From the NCBI RefSeq assembly GCF_023028345.1, contig NZ_CP095487.1:1116001-1180000 (forward strand): a stretch of 64,000 bases of DNA, written 5' to 3'. Positions 25,714 to 34,315 of the stretch are shown piece by piece. Numbering within the stretch: position 1 is the stretch's first letter; every line of letters begins with the position of its first letter. A program made the translations under genes and the position numbers. Origin of the DNA: Halorientalis marina (lineage in GTDB: Archaea > Halobacteriota > Halobacteria > Halobacteriales > Haloarculaceae). Under the pieces are notes generated by a model. The model had not been told where the DNA came from. It ran no database searches and saw only the letters and a program-made list of their open reading frames with translations.

Positions 25714-25754
25714 TTCCGCAAGACTCTCCTTTCGATGTTGTCTCACTCGGAGTA

Positions 25755-27137
25755 GTGACCCGAATCCGGCATCCACTCGTTGCCGTCGCCGCGACGGTCG
25801 CGCTGACGCTCCCGTGGGTCGGGGTTGCACTCACCGGGACGGGGTTGGGCTCCGTGTCGACGGTACTCGTCAGCGGCGTGGCGGTCCTCGGTGCCTCGTT
25901 CCTGCTCGCGTGGGGCGCCGAGACCGCCGAGAAGGACGTGCCGCGGTCGTTCGCCATCGCCGTGCTCGCGGTGCTGGCGGTCGCCCCGGAGTACGCCGTC
26001 GACGCGCTGTACGCCTGGAACGCCGGCGCGGGCGGCGCGACGGCACAGGCCTGTCAGGGGCTGACGGCCGCCCAGGTCGAGGCACAGGGGAGCCAGCTGG
26101 CTTCGGCCTGCCACGATGCCAACCTCGCTATCGCCAACATGACCGGTGCCAACCGCATCCTCATCGGCATCGGCTGGGCCGGGATCGCCGTGTTCACGGT
26201 CTGGCGGGCGGCCAAGACGCGGGACCCGGCGGTGCAGGACCGCGAAGGAATCCTGAGCGACGCCGTCCAGCTCGACACGGACATCGCGACGGAGATCACC
26301 TTCCTCTTTCTCGCCACCGCGTGGGCCTTCTTCGTCCCGCTCGGCGGTGGTATCGGCCTGTTCGACACGCTCTTTCTGGTCGGGCTCTACGTCGCGTACA
26401 TCGGGCTCGTGCTCAAATCCGACATCGAACACAGCGAACACACCGTCGGCGTGCCGAAGTACCTCCAGGGATGGTCCCGGCCGTGGCGGCCCCTTGCCGT
26501 GCTCGTTCTCTTCGGGTACTCCGGGGCGATGATCTTCAGCGCCGTCGAGCCCTTCGCTCACGGACTGGAGGTCATCGGGGTCGAGAACGGCATCCCCGAG
26601 TTCTTCATGATCCAGTGGGTCGCGCCGCTAGCCAGCGAGAGCCCGGAGCTGATCGTCGTCGCCGTCCTCGTCAACAAGGCCCGGTCGACGGCCGGGTTCA
26701 ACGCCCTCATCTCCTCGAAGCTCAATCAGTGGACGCTCCTCATCGGGACCATCGCCGTCGTCTACTCGCTCGCGCTGGGCGCCTACGGGACCCTGCCCTT
26801 CGACTCACGGCAGGCCGCCGAAATCTGGATCACGGCCGGCCAGTCCTACTTCGCGCTGGCGATCCTCTGTAACTTCGAGATCTCTATCCGGGAGTCCATC
26901 GTCCTCTTTGGCCTGTTCATCTCGCAGGTGCTGATCGAGTTCGCGATCATCCGTGATCTGGTCGCCTTGCCGATCTCCAGCACGGAACTCCTCTTCGCGT
27001 ACACGGCGCTGTACCTGCTCGCCGGGACCGCGCTGTTCGTGCAGCGACGGGGTGCGCTCAAACACCTGTTCGGGCTGGCTGGCGACGCGATCCGGACCGC
27101 GTTCGGCCGTGAGCCCGTCCACTTCGAGGCCGATTAG
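25755..27137 (+). CDS. Cation/Ca2+ exchanger family membrane protein
   Basis: 460 residues with about 11-12 membrane helices, in the CaCA (sodium/calcium exchanger-like) superfamily. The two alpha-repeats are visible: [14 protein letters not shown] with [16 protein letters not shown], and [20 protein letters not shown], where acidic residues in GAE/APE and SESPE coordinate the ion. A His/Ser-rich loop ([11 protein letters not shown]) lies between halves. The ion (Ca2+, or Na+/H+) is unknown. It starts at GTG 25755 and ends 1 bp before the dtdA ATG. Confidence 0.85.
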   Translation: MTRIRHPLVAVAATVALTLPWVGVALTGTGLGSVSTVLVSGVAVLGASFLLAWGAETAEKDVPRSFAIAVLAVLAVAPEYAVDALYAWNAGAGGATAQACQGLTAAQVEAQGSQLASACHDANLAIANMTGANRILIGIGWAGIAVFTVWRAAKTRDPAVQDREGILSDAVQLDTDIATEITFLFLATAWAFFVPLGGGIGLFDTLFLVGLYVAYIGLVLKSDIEHSEHTVGVPKYLQGWSRPWRPLAVLVLFGYSGAMIFSAVEPFAHGLEVIGVENGIPEFFMIQWVAPLASESPELIVVAVLVNKARSTAGFNALISSKLNQWTLLIGTIAVVYSLALGAYGTLPFDSRQAAEIWITAGQSYFALAILCNFEISIRESIVLFGLFISQVLIEFAIIRDLVALPISSTELLFAYTALYLLAGTALFVQRRGALKHLFGLAGDAIRTAFGREPVHFEAD

Positions 27138-27138
27138 G

Positions 27139-28518
27139 ATGCTCGGAATCGTCGTCTCCCGCGCGGACCGCGCCTCCCAACACATCGGCGAGCACCTGCG
27201 TACCCTCGCCGACTGGACCGCCGAGGACGACCCGACCCGGCCCGACGCGGACGGGGGCGGTGCCGTCTACCGGACCGACGGCGCCGAACTCCGGACGTTC
27301 GACGCCCTGCACCTCTACCTGGACGGCGTCGCCGAGGCCTTCGGCGACATCGACGTGCTCGTGTTCGCCTCCCGGCACAGCGGCGAGACGGGGCCGCTGT
27401 TGACCGCCCACCACACGGGTAACTTCGGGCCGGCGGACCACGGCGGCGACCCCCGCGACCTCGCCCGGGCCTGCCCCAACGCCCACGCGGCCGTCCTCGA
27501 CGCGCTCGCCGAGCACGCGCCCGATGGGTACGAGGTCGGCACGGAGTGTACGCACCACGGACCGTCCGACGTGGGCGCGCCGTCGATGTTCGTCGAGGTC
27601 GGGAGTGCCGAACCGCAGTGGGAAGACCCCGACGCGGCACGAGCGGTGGCACAGGCCATCCTCGACCTCCGCGGGGTCGACCCGGACCGACCGGACCACA
27701 CGGCGGCCGACGACGGCGGCGATGGGACGGTCGACCGCTACCGGCATCTCGTGGGCTTCGGCGGCGGCCACTACGCGCCGCGGTTCGAGCGTATCGTCCG
27801 GGAGACCGACTGGGCGGTGGGCCACGTCGCCGCCGACTGGGGGCTCGATACGTTGGGCGCGCCGTCGGCGGCCGCCGACCTCGTCGCCCGTACGTTCGAG
27901 TCCAGTCGCGCATCGTACGCCGTCGTCGAAGGCGACCGGCCGGCGTTGATCGAGACCGTCGAGGAGCAGGGGTACCGCGTCGTGGGCGAGTCCTGGGTCC
28001 GGGCGGTCGACGGCGTTCCCCTCCCGCTCGTCGAACGACTCGAAGACGCGCTCGTCCCCGTCGCGGCGGGGCTCCGGTTCGGCGACCCGGCGCGGACAGC
28101 CGACCCGGACACGCCCCTACAAACGGTCGCGCTCCCGTCGGAACTGGTCGAGCGGACGGAGGGAATCGACGGCGAGCGGGCGCGTGCGGCGGTCGCCGAC
28201 GTTGCACTCGCGTTCGAGACGCGGGCGAACGGTGCCCGCCTCGGCGACTGTGCGGTGCTTGTTTCCAGTGGAGATTCCGACCGGCTGATCGCTGGGCTGG
28301 TCGAGATCCTGACCAGTGCCTACGATTCGGTGGAGCGAACGGACGACGCCGTCGTGGCCCGAAAGACGGCATTCGACCCGGCGAAGGCCGCGGAACTCGG
28401 CGTTCCGGAGGGACCGAAGTTCGGGAAGCTGGCGGACGGCGAACCGGTCGATGTCAACGGCGATACTATCGACCCTGCCCAGGTGCGGTCGGAACGGGTC
28501 GAACGCTTCCCCTTGTAG
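27139..28518 (+). CDS. dtdA: D-aminoacyl-tRNA deacylase, archaeal DTD2 type
   Basis: 459 residues. It hydrolyses D-amino acids wrongly attached to tRNA. The family hallmarks are FASRHSGETGPLLTAHHTGN near residue 72, ECTHHGPSDVGAPSMFVEVG near residue 136 and VGFGGGHYAPRFERI near residue 213, with His residues probably catalytic. After the about 280-residue deacylase domain there is a C-terminal extension (about 180 residues, ending VRSERVERFPL) as in other haloarchaeal members. It is one base downstream of the exchanger stop and probably co-transcribed with it. Confidence 0.92.
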   Translation: MLGIVVSRADRASQHIGEHLRTLADWTAEDDPTRPDADGGGAVYRTDGAELRTFDALHLYLDGVAEAFGDIDVLVFASRHSGETGPLLTAHHTGNFGPADHGGDPRDLARACPNAHAAVLDALAEHAPDGYEVGTECTHHGPSDVGAPSMFVEVGSAEPQWEDPDAARAVAQAILDLRGVDPDRPDHTAADDGGDGTVDRYRHLVGFGGGHYAPRFERIVRETDWAVGHVAADWGLDTLGAPSAAADLVARTFESSRASYAVVEGDRPALIETVEEQGYRVVGESWVRAVDGVPLPLVERLEDALVPVAAGLRFGDPARTADPDTPLQTVALPSELVERTEGIDGERARAAVADVALAFETRANGARLGDCAVLVSSGDSDRLIAGLVEILTSAYDSVERTDDAVVARKTAFDPAKAAELGVPEGPKFGKLADGEPVDVNGDTIDPAQVRSERVERFPL

Positions 28519-28577
28519 TTTAATCCGCCTTTTCTTCGTCCGAAGGAACGTATGACGGAACGATGACACGAGGGGAA

Positions 28578-28587
28578 AAATAATTAA
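28578..28587 (+). promoter_or_regulatory. TATA element of ftsZ1
   Basis: AAATAATTAA lies 28-37 bp upstream of the ftsZ1 ATG in an AT-rich island, the expected spacing for a leaderless or near-leaderless transcript. It starts the ftsZ1-secE-spt5 block. Confidence 0.5.
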
Positions 28588-28614
28588 TGCTGGTCCCCAA
28601 TTCCCGATTTAAAT

Positions 28615-29775
28615 ATGGATTCGATTATCAACGACGCCATGGAGGATGCCGACGAGGAGCCGGACCAGCCCCGCGAGGAGGCCGCGAACGCGGGCGGATC
28701 GTCCGCGACGGACGACGTATCCACGTCGGGTCAGATGACCGACGAGGAACTGGCCGACGTCGTGGAGGATCTCGAAACGAAAATCACCGTGGTCGGCTGT
28801 GGCGGCGCGGGCGGCAACACGGTCACCCGGATGATGGAGGAGGGCATTCACGGGGCGAAACTCGTCGCGGCCAACACGGACGCCCAGCACCTCGCCGACG
28901 AGGTGAAGGCGGACACGAAGATCCTCATCGGGAAGAAACGCACCAACGGGCGCGGTGCGGGGTCGGTCCCGAAGATCGGCGAGGAGGCCGCCCAGGAGAA
29001 CATCGAGGACATCCAGCAGTCCATCGACGGCTCCGACATGGTGTTCGTCACCGCCGGACTCGGCGGCGGGACGGGGACGGGCGCCGCGCCCGTCGTCGCC
29101 CAGGCCGCACAGGAGGCCGGCGCACTCACGATCTCTATCGTCACGATTCCCTTTACTGCGGAAGGCGAGCGCCGGCGCGCCAACGCCGACGCCGGCCTCG
29201 AACGCCTGCGCGCTGTCTCGGACACGGTCATCGTGGTTCCGAACGACCGCCTGCTCGACTACGCACCCTCGATGCCGCTGCAGGACGCGTTCAAGATCTG
29301 TGACCGCGTCCTGATGCGCTCGGTCAAGGGCATGACCGAACTCATCACCAAGCCCGGCCTGGTCAACGTCGACTTCGCCGACGTTCGGACCATCATGGAG
29401 AACGGCGGCGTCGCCATGATCGGCCTCGGCGAGTCCGACTCGGAGAACAAGGCCCAGGACTCCATCCGCTCCGCGCTCCGGTCGCCCCTGCTCGACGTGG
29501 AGTTCGAGGGGGCGAACTCCGCGCTGGTCAACGTCGTCGGTGGTCCCGACATGAGCATCGAGGAGGCCGAGGGCGTCGTCGAGGAGATCTACGACCGGAT
29601 CGACCCCGACGCGCGCATCATCTGGGGCGCCTCCGTCAATCAGGAGTTCGAGGGCAAGATGGAGACGATGATCGTCGTCACGGGCGTCGAGAGCCCGCAG
29701 ATCTACGGCAACAACGAGAGCGAGGCAGAACAGGCCGCCCAGAACCTCGGCGACGATATCGACTACGTCGAATAA
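28615..29775 (+). CDS. ftsZ1: Cell division GTPase FtsZ1
   Basis: 386 residues. This tubulin-like GTPase polymerises at mid-cell. The start [13 protein letters not shown] (about 62-75), the GTP-binding signature [14 protein letters not shown] (about 150) and the T7 loop [11 protein letters not shown] (about 251) that completes the active site are all intact. An acidic 50-residue N-terminal tail ([16 protein letters not shown]) is typical of the haloarchaeal FtsZ1 branch. Gene order ftsZ1-secE-spt5 matches the FtsZ1 locus I know from Haloferax, where FtsZ1 acts early in assembling the division ring together with FtsZ2. Confidence 0.95.
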   Translation: MDSIINDAMEDADEEPDQPREEAANAGGSSATDDVSTSGQMTDEELADVVEDLETKITVVGCGGAGGNTVTRMMEEGIHGAKLVAANTDAQHLADEVKADTKILIGKKRTNGRGAGSVPKIGEEAAQENIEDIQQSIDGSDMVFVTAGLGGGTGTGAAPVVAQAAQEAGALTISIVTIPFTAEGERRRANADAGLERLRAVSDTVIVVPNDRLLDYAPSMPLQDAFKICDRVLMRSVKGMTELITKPGLVNVDFADVRTIMENGGVAMIGLGESDSENKAQDSIRSALRSPLLDVEFEGANSALVNVVGGPDMSIEEAEGVVEEIYDRIDPDARIIWGASVNQEFEGKMETMIVVTGVESPQIYGNNESEAEQAAQNLGDDIDYVE

Positions 29776-29857
29776 CGCTGCGGTCGCCGCTTCGATTTTT
29801 CTCCGCTCGTCGGTCGCATCAATAGATAGAAAAAGGGGGAGCGGATACACCACGCAT

Positions 29858-30025
29858 ATGCAAGTTCCGTACGACCTCACCTCCTACGTTCGGGTGCTCA
29901 AGCTCGCGAGCACGCCGTCGTGGCAGGAGTTCTCCCAGATCGCGAAGATCGCGGGAGCCGGCATCCTGCTGGTCGGCATCCTCGGGTTCATCATCTTCGT
30001 GTTCATGAGTTTCGTCCCCGGGTGA
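29858..30025 (+). CDS. secE: SecE/Sec61-gamma translocase subunit
   Basis: A 55-residue protein starting [20 protein letters not shown], with an amphipathic helix ([14 protein letters not shown]) and a single membrane helix near residues 32-52. It clamps SecY in the protein translocation channel. The amphipathic segment and length match archaeal SecE. An AT-rich stretch at 29820-29830 may give it its own promoter. It precedes spt5 by 5 bp, the conserved order in archaea. Confidence 0.9.
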   Translation: MQVPYDLTSYVRVLKLASTPSWQEFSQIAKIAGAGILLVGILGFIIFVFMSFVPG

Positions 30026-30030
30026 TCTCG

Positions 30031-30468
30031 ATGGGAATCTACGCAGTCAAGACCACGGCCAGCCAGGAACGCACCGTCGCGGACATGATCATGAACCGCG
30101 AGGAGGAGTCGATCCACGCGGCGCTCGCGCCCGATAGCCTGACCAGTTACGTGATGGTCGAGGCCGACGACGCGAGCGTCTTCGAGCGCATCCTCGACGA
30201 GATTCCACACGCAAACGGCGTCGTGCAGGGCGAGAGTTCGCTCGCGGAGGTCGAGCACTTCCTCTCGCCGAAACCCGACGTGGAAGGCATCGCCGAGGGG
30301 GACATCGTCGAACTCATCGCCGGCCCCTTCAAGGGCGAGAAGGCACAGGTCCAGCGCATCGACGAGTCCAAGGACCAGGTGACGGTCGAACTGTACGAGG
30401 CGACGGTCCCGATTCCCGTGACGGTTCGTGGGGACCAGATTCGGGTTCTCGACTCTGAAGAACGATAA
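30031..30468 (+). CDS. spt5: Transcription elongation factor Spt5 (NusG homologue)
   Basis: 145 residues. It binds the RNA polymerase clamp and increases processivity, linking transcription to translation. The NGN domain occupies about residues 1-85 ([20 protein letters not shown]), and a KOW domain follows ([20 protein letters not shown], then VTVELYEA). Length is normal. An earlier GTG at 30022 would overlap secE by four bases, but ATG 30031 gives the conserved beginning. It is the last gene of the block and is followed by a large hairpin region. Confidence 0.94.
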   Translation: MGIYAVKTTASQERTVADMIMNREEESIHAALAPDSLTSYVMVEADDASVFERILDEIPHANGVVQGESSLAEVEHFLSPKPDVEGIAEGDIVELIAGPFKGEKAQVQRIDESKDQVTVELYEATVPIPVTVRGDQIRVLDSEER

Positions 30469-30476
30469 CACAGCAT

Positions 30477-30588
30477 CCGGCGCGCGAAGCGCGCCGGTTC
30501 ACTCCGCGCGAACGGAGTGAGCGCGGAGGTAGTTTTTCCCCAAGTTTTTGCAGGAGGGGGTGGGCGAGCAACGCGAGCGCACCCCCTC
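30477..30588. terminator. Three-palindrome region between convergent genes
   Basis: Hairpin 1 is CCGGCGCGC-GAA-GCGCGCCGG (30477-30497), with the GC-GAA-GC core of the reductase insertions. Hairpin 2, TCACTCCG-6 nt-CGGAGTGA (30499-30520), follows after one base. After two T-runs (GTAGTTTTTCCCC and AAGTTTTTG, 30530-30549) comes hairpin 3, GAGGGGGTG (30554-30562) with CACCCCCTC (30580-30588). The T-runs fit U-dependent archaeal termination after spt5, and the paired first two hairpins look like another palindromic-element copy. Confidence 0.55.
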
Positions 30589-30604
30589 GTGTAAAAAGTG
30601 GGGT

Positions 30605-30910
30605 TTAGACACCACGCCCACTGCCTTCGAGGCGGTCGACGACTTCCTTGATATCGGCGTTTTCCTCGATGGTCTCTTTGATCTGTTCCCGGCGGCGTAC
30701 CTCGTCGCTGGTGGCGTCGTAGGCGCGGACGTACTCCGCACGGGAGTGCTCCTCGAAGGCGTGACGGATGGCGAAGTAGCCGTCGGGGAGGACGGTTCCG
30801 CAGACGCGACACTCGATCCGGTCGTGCTCGGTCGCCTGGTGGAGGATGAGGTCCTCGACGCGCTCGAAGCGCATATCGTCGCCCTCGATGGCACACACCC
30901 AATGTGGCAT
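30605..30910 (-). CDS. Small protein with two C2H2-like zinc fingers
   Basis: 101 residues beginning MPHWVCAIEGDDMRFERVED. CRVCGTVLPDGYFAIRHAFEEH is a CxxC-x13-HxxxxH finger, and LILHQATEHDRIEC adds a second His/Cys group. The C-terminal 45 residues are an acidic helix (RRREQIKETIEENADIKEVV). It resembles haloarchaeal small zinc-finger DUF proteins, whose function is unknown; nucleic acid binding is likely. ATG 30910 was preferred to an earlier Met at 30928 because the zinc-finger family starts with MPxWxC. Confidence 0.7.
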   Translation of the reverse strand: MPHWVCAIEGDDMRFERVEDLILHQATEHDRIECRVCGTVLPDGYFAIRHAFEEHSRAEYVRAYDATSDEVRRREQIKETIEENADIKEVVDRLEGSGRGV

Positions 30911-31025
30911 TGTCGGCAGTGACGCCACACGGGGTTAAAACCGTTTCCCGGGCATCGACGGGCGGAAATCGGGGCCGCGGCCAACCAGAATCCATATGTC
31001 CCGACCGGCGGAAGGGACCTCCAGA

Positions 31026-31799
31026 ATGGCCGGGTCGGACTCGACGGCGGGCACGCGTGTCGACATGCACGTGAAGATACTCGACGAGGCAGTCGTCGAA
31101 CGGGCGAAAGCCCGCGGGCTGGACGCCCTCGTCTACGCGCCCCACTTCATGCGCCTGCCGGAGATCCGCGAGCGGGCGCGGCGCTTCTCCGACGAGGACC
31201 TGCTCGTGGTGCCCGCCCGGGAGCTGTTTACCGGCGACTGGCGGCGCCGGAAACACGTGCTCGCGGTGGGGCTGGAAGATCCAGTCCCGGACTTTCTGAC
31301 CCTCGAAGGAACGATGGCGGAACTCGGGCGACAGGACGCGGCGGTGCTGGTGCCACATCCGGAGTTCCTGTCGGTGAGCCTGGACCGGGAAGCGATTCGG
31401 GAGTACACGGACGTGATCGACGCGGTCGAGATATACAACCCGAAACACTGGTCGTGGCAGAACCGCCGGGCGAAGGAGATCGCCCGCGAGGTGGACAAGC
31501 CGGCCTTTACCTCGTCGTACGCCCACCTTCGGCGGACGGTCGGCGAGGCCTGGACGACGTTCCACGACCCGGTCGAGAGCGAGGCGGACGTGGTCGATGC
31601 GGTGAAACGTGGGGCGTCCCGGACGATCCAGCGACGCGAAGGACTGCGGCACCGACTGCGGTGTAAACTGGAGTTCGCCCATCTGGGCTGGGAGAACACG
31701 TGGAAGAAGTTCGACCGGGTGTACCTCCAGGGGACGGAACCGACCCACCCGGGGCACATCGCCTACGGTGGGGCGTTCGACGACGTGCGGCTGTACTAG
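31026..31799 (+). CDS. PHP-domain metal-dependent phosphoesterase
   Basis: 257 residues. It reads RVDMHVKILDEAVVERAKAR near the start (where canonical PHP has DLHxHT), then LDALVYAPHFMRLPEIRERA, VVPARELF, VLVPHPEF and FTSSYAHL. The metal-binding His/Asp set is partly altered: DMHVKI has one His, not two. It probably hydrolyses a phosphoester, but the substrate is unknown. An ATATG stretch about 30 bp upstream favours ATG 31026 (MAGSDST) over 30996. Its TAG stop lies within CTAG shared with the convergent YdjM-like gene. Confidence 0.7.
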   Translation: MAGSDSTAGTRVDMHVKILDEAVVERAKARGLDALVYAPHFMRLPEIRERARRFSDEDLLVVPARELFTGDWRRRKHVLAVGLEDPVPDFLTLEGTMAELGRQDAAVLVPHPEFLSVSLDREAIREYTDVIDAVEIYNPKHWSWQNRRAKEIAREVDKPAFTSSYAHLRRTVGEAWTTFHDPVESEADVVDAVKRGASRTIQRREGLRHRLRCKLEFAHLGWENTWKKFDRVYLQGTEPTHPGHIAYGGAFDDVRLY

Positions 31800-32311
31800 C
31801 TGCCGAACGCGACGGTTCCGTTGCCGACGGCCGCGGTGCCCCTCTCGAGGAGGCCGGCAGGGACGTACTCCGGGAGATAGAGCAGGACGACGGCGATGAC
31901 GGCCAGCTCGAGGGCCGTGATGATGAGCATGACGAGGTTCGAGTAGGAACTGCTGACGGGGACGCCGAAGGGGAGGTCGAACTCCTTTTCCCAGGGGTAC
32001 AGGAGAGCCAGGCCGCGTTTCGTCCCCATCAGGTCGAGGACGAAGTGGGTGGCGACGCCGATCCAGACGAACTGGAGGTTGCCGAAGAAGTAGGGGTAGG
32101 CCAGGAAGACGCCGAGGACGAGGAAGTTGTGGAAGGTCTTGCGGTGCTTGCCGAACGCCGAGTCCACGTCGGGAAAGAGCGCCCCGAGCGTGACGGGGAT
32201 GATGACCTCCGCGATGGTGCGGAAGGTCGTCAGGTCGCCGGCTGGTTCGAGGATGTACCCGAGACCGATGCTCAACAACACGGCGTTCAGCACGTGCCCG
32301 TCTTTGTTCAT
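31796..32311 (-). CDS. YdjM/DUF457-like membrane protein, second copy
   Basis: 171 residues with four or five membrane helices. The motifs MNKDGHVLNAVLLSIGLGYI, LGALFPDVDSAFGKHRKTFH and WIGVATHFVLDLMGTKRGLA place His and Asp residues like the putative metal-dependent hydrolase family. Its relative lies at 4.1 kb with little sequence identity, so they are old paralogues. The stop codon is shared with the PHP gene in the 4-bp CTAG overlap. Activity is untested in this family. Confidence 0.78.
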   Translation of the reverse strand: MNKDGHVLNAVLLSIGLGYILEPAGDLTTFRTIAEVIIPVTLGALFPDVDSAFGKHRKTFHNFLVLGVFLAYPYFFGNLQFVWIGVATHFVLDLMGTKRGLALLYPWEKEFDLPFGVPVSSSYSNLVMLIITALELAVIAVVLLYLPEYVPAGLLERGTAAVGNGTVAFGS

Positions 32312-32421
32312 CTACCGGCGACAGGAGCGGCCGATGGAAAGATTTTCTCCTGTGTCGTTGCCCGGACTTTCGGGGAGGTATCACTCTCACCGGCCCTGCG
32401 CTCACGGACGTCCCCTGGCGG

Positions 32422-33066
32422 TCACTTGACGGGGCTGTCCGGACGGCCCGGAAAATTCACGTATCGGTCGAGTACGGCCCGTGCGTCCTCGGTGACGGCG
32501 GTTCCGTGGTAGACGAGTGCGGCGTCGAACTCGTAGGCAAGCAGTCGGTCGAGGTTCAGTTCCGCCCGTTTCATGTCCTCGGCGTAGACGGCGGCGTGTG
32601 GCAGGAGATAGCCCGGCGGGAAGCCCCTGAGGTCGGCGCCCGAGAGGGCGTCGCCGGCGATTAGCACGCCGGTCTCCTCGTTCACGAGCGCGTGGTGGTC
32701 GGGTGCGTGTCCCGGGACGTGAATCGCCTCGAACCCGCCGATGCCGTCGCCATCGGCGTAGCGGTGCGTGGCGTCGTGATCGGTCGACAGGTCGGTCTGT
32801 TCGGGGACGTACGTCTCGACGTCGTAGCGGTCGACGACGGCGTCGTACCCGCCGACGTGGTCCGGGTCGCCGTGGGTGAGGACCAGTCGCTCCGGGGTCA
32901 GGCCCGTGGCGGCGATCTCGTCGAACAGCGCGTCGGTCGTGTCGGCGAATCCGGCGTCGAACAGCGCGGGTACGTCGTCGTCCACGAGGTACGCGCGGTA
33001 CCGCCGTCCGTGCTCGTCGTCACGCACCGTGAGGTCGTGAACGCCGTCCACGATTTCGGTCGGCAT
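32422..33066 (-). CDS. Metallo-beta-lactamase fold hydrolase
   Basis: A 214-residue soluble protein with the MBL metal motif THGDPDHVGG (a variant of HxHxDH with Gly-Asp-Pro in place of the second His), then HVPGHAPDHHALV, IAGDAL and YHG at the end. The missing second His suggests a single-metal or altered site. Glyoxalase II and quorum-lactonase relatives share this length; the substrate is unknown. The protein starts MPTEIVDGVHDLTVRDDEHG at 33066, the family's usual start. Confidence 0.8.
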   Translation of the reverse strand: MPTEIVDGVHDLTVRDDEHGRRYRAYLVDDDVPALFDAGFADTTDALFDEIAATGLTPERLVLTHGDPDHVGGYDAVVDRYDVETYVPEQTDLSTDHDATHRYADGDGIGGFEAIHVPGHAPDHHALVNEETGVLIAGDALSGADLRGFPPGYLLPHAAVYAEDMKRAELNLDRLLAYEFDAALVYHGTAVTEDARAVLDRYVNFPGRPDSPVK

Positions 33067-33131
33067 GGCCAGAGTCGTCGAGAGCGGACTGTAAATACGT
33101 TCGGCTCCGCCGGTGGGTCCGCGAACGCGGT

Positions 33132-33668
33132 TCACTCGTCGGCGTCGGCGCCCTCGCGCTCGTCGACCTGCGCGAGGAGGTCACGGAGGGCCTGCCGGGC
33201 GGCCCGTTCGCGGACGGCCGCGCGGTCGCCGTCGAACTCGTAGCGGGCCACCGTCGTCGTCGACGACTCGCTGCCCCAGGGACCGGCGTAAGCGACGCCG
33301 ACGAACGCCGTACCGACCGTGGTCTCGGCTGAACCGCCGTCGGGGCCGGCGACGCCGGTGGTGGCTAGCCCCCAGGTCGCGTTCGCGGTGTCGCGGGCGG
33401 CCCGGGCGATGTCGCCGGTGACGGGCTCGCTGACGACGCCGTGGGCGTCGAGCCGTTCGCGGTCGAGCGCGAGCAACTCACGGAGCGAGTCGTAGGAGTA
33501 CGGCACGAGCGCCCGGTCGAGGTACGCGCTGGCGCCGGGTCGGTCGGTGAGGAGGGCGGCAACGAGCCCGCCGGTCAGTCCCTCAGCGACGGCGACGGTC
33601 TCCTCGCGGTCGGTCAGGGCGTCGCCGACGCGGCGCTCTATCGGTGAGTCCTCGGCGAACTGGTGCAT
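33132..33668 (-). CDS. CinA/PncC-like protein, probable inactive amidase
   Basis: 178 residues with the fold of nicotinamide-mononucleotide amidases, which recycle NMN. The family's AES(C/L)TGG motif reads AEGLTGG, putting Gly30 where the nucleophilic Ser lies. The YSNxxK motif reads YSYDSL (57-62), losing the catalytic Lys at Leu62. The rest (PGASAYLDRALVPYS, TGVAGPDGG, VGTAFVGVAY) is intact. It therefore probably binds a nucleotide ligand without cleaving it, or is a regulatory subunit. No N-terminal CinA domain is attached. Confidence 0.75.
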   Translation of the reverse strand: MHQFAEDSPIERRVGDALTDREETVAVAEGLTGGLVAALLTDRPGASAYLDRALVPYSYDSLRELLALDRERLDAHGVVSEPVTGDIARAARDTANATWGLATTGVAGPDGGSAETTVGTAFVGVAYAGPWGSESSTTTVARYEFDGDRAAVRERAARQALRDLLAQVDEREGADADE

Positions 33669-33711
33669 GGGGGAGCGGACGGCCCGACCGGGTATGAAAA
33701 CACCGCCGACC

Positions 33712-33738
33712 GGGGACGAGTCGCTCGCACTCGTCCCC
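33712..33738. repeat. Intergenic 10-bp-stem hairpin
   Basis: GGGGACGAGT (33712-33721) and ACTCGTCCCC (33729-33738) form a perfect stem around a 7-nt loop (CGCTCGC). It is located between the hypothetical gene that ends at 33765 and the PncC-like gene start at 33668. It may end the upstream transcript or be another palindromic element. Confidence 0.5.
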
Positions 33739-33764
33739 CGAGCTCCCGCGCGTCGGGCGCTCTC

Positions 33765-34205
33765 TCAGGCCGTGAGTTCGCGCGCGTCGAACCGCTGACG
33801 GTTCTCCTCGCCGACGGCCTCGACGATCAGTTCGGGGCCGCGGTGGGAGAGGGCCTCGACGTCGAGGATGCGCTCGACGGACCAGCCCTGCAGGCGCATG
33901 AGCCCGTCCTCGTCGATCTCGACGAACGTCCGGGGCCGCTTCCCGGCATCGATTGCCCACTCCTCCCCGCCGAACTCGAAGTCGTCGCCGCCGCCCGAAG
34001 CGTAACTGAACACGACCTGGTACTGCTCGCGGGACTCCTCGGCCCGGTCGTGGTCAACGCGGCTGTAGGTCTCGAAATCGAAACCGAAGTGCCGACACCA
34101 CTTCCGCAGGTACCCCTCGTGGAAACGCTTCGTTTTCGACCCTCTGCCCGTCGTCCAGACGATATGCTGAGGGGACGGCTTGTTTCCGAGTGCCGGTGTT
34201 TTCAT
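33765..34205 (-). CDS. Haloarchaeal hypothetical protein
   Basis: 146 residues starting MKTPALGNKPSPQHIVWTTG, followed by RFHEGYLRKWCRHFGFDFET and a core ending GPELIVEAVGEENRQRFDAR. No known domain is recognised. The mixture of basic N-terminus and acidic core suggests nucleic-acid binding, which is not proven. ATG 34205 has CTTATTG about 24-31 bp upstream, consistent with a leaderless promoter, and is preferred to an upstream ATG with unconserved sequence. It is transcribed divergently from the aminotransferase. Confidence 0.55.
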   Translation of the reverse strand: MKTPALGNKPSPQHIVWTTGRGSKTKRFHEGYLRKWCRHFGFDFETYSRVDHDRAEESREQYQVVFSYASGGGDDFEFGGEEWAIDAGKRPRTFVEIDEDGLMRLQGWSVERILDVEALSHRGPELIVEAVGEENRQRFDARELTA

Positions 34206-34315
34206 AGCTGAAAATTGGAGTGGTATCGGCAATAAGCAGATTGGCCGTCCCTCTACATTACTGTCTGACACGACTGGGTAGAAAGACACTCGTTTCGGGC
34301 GGTCCGAGCGCGAGT

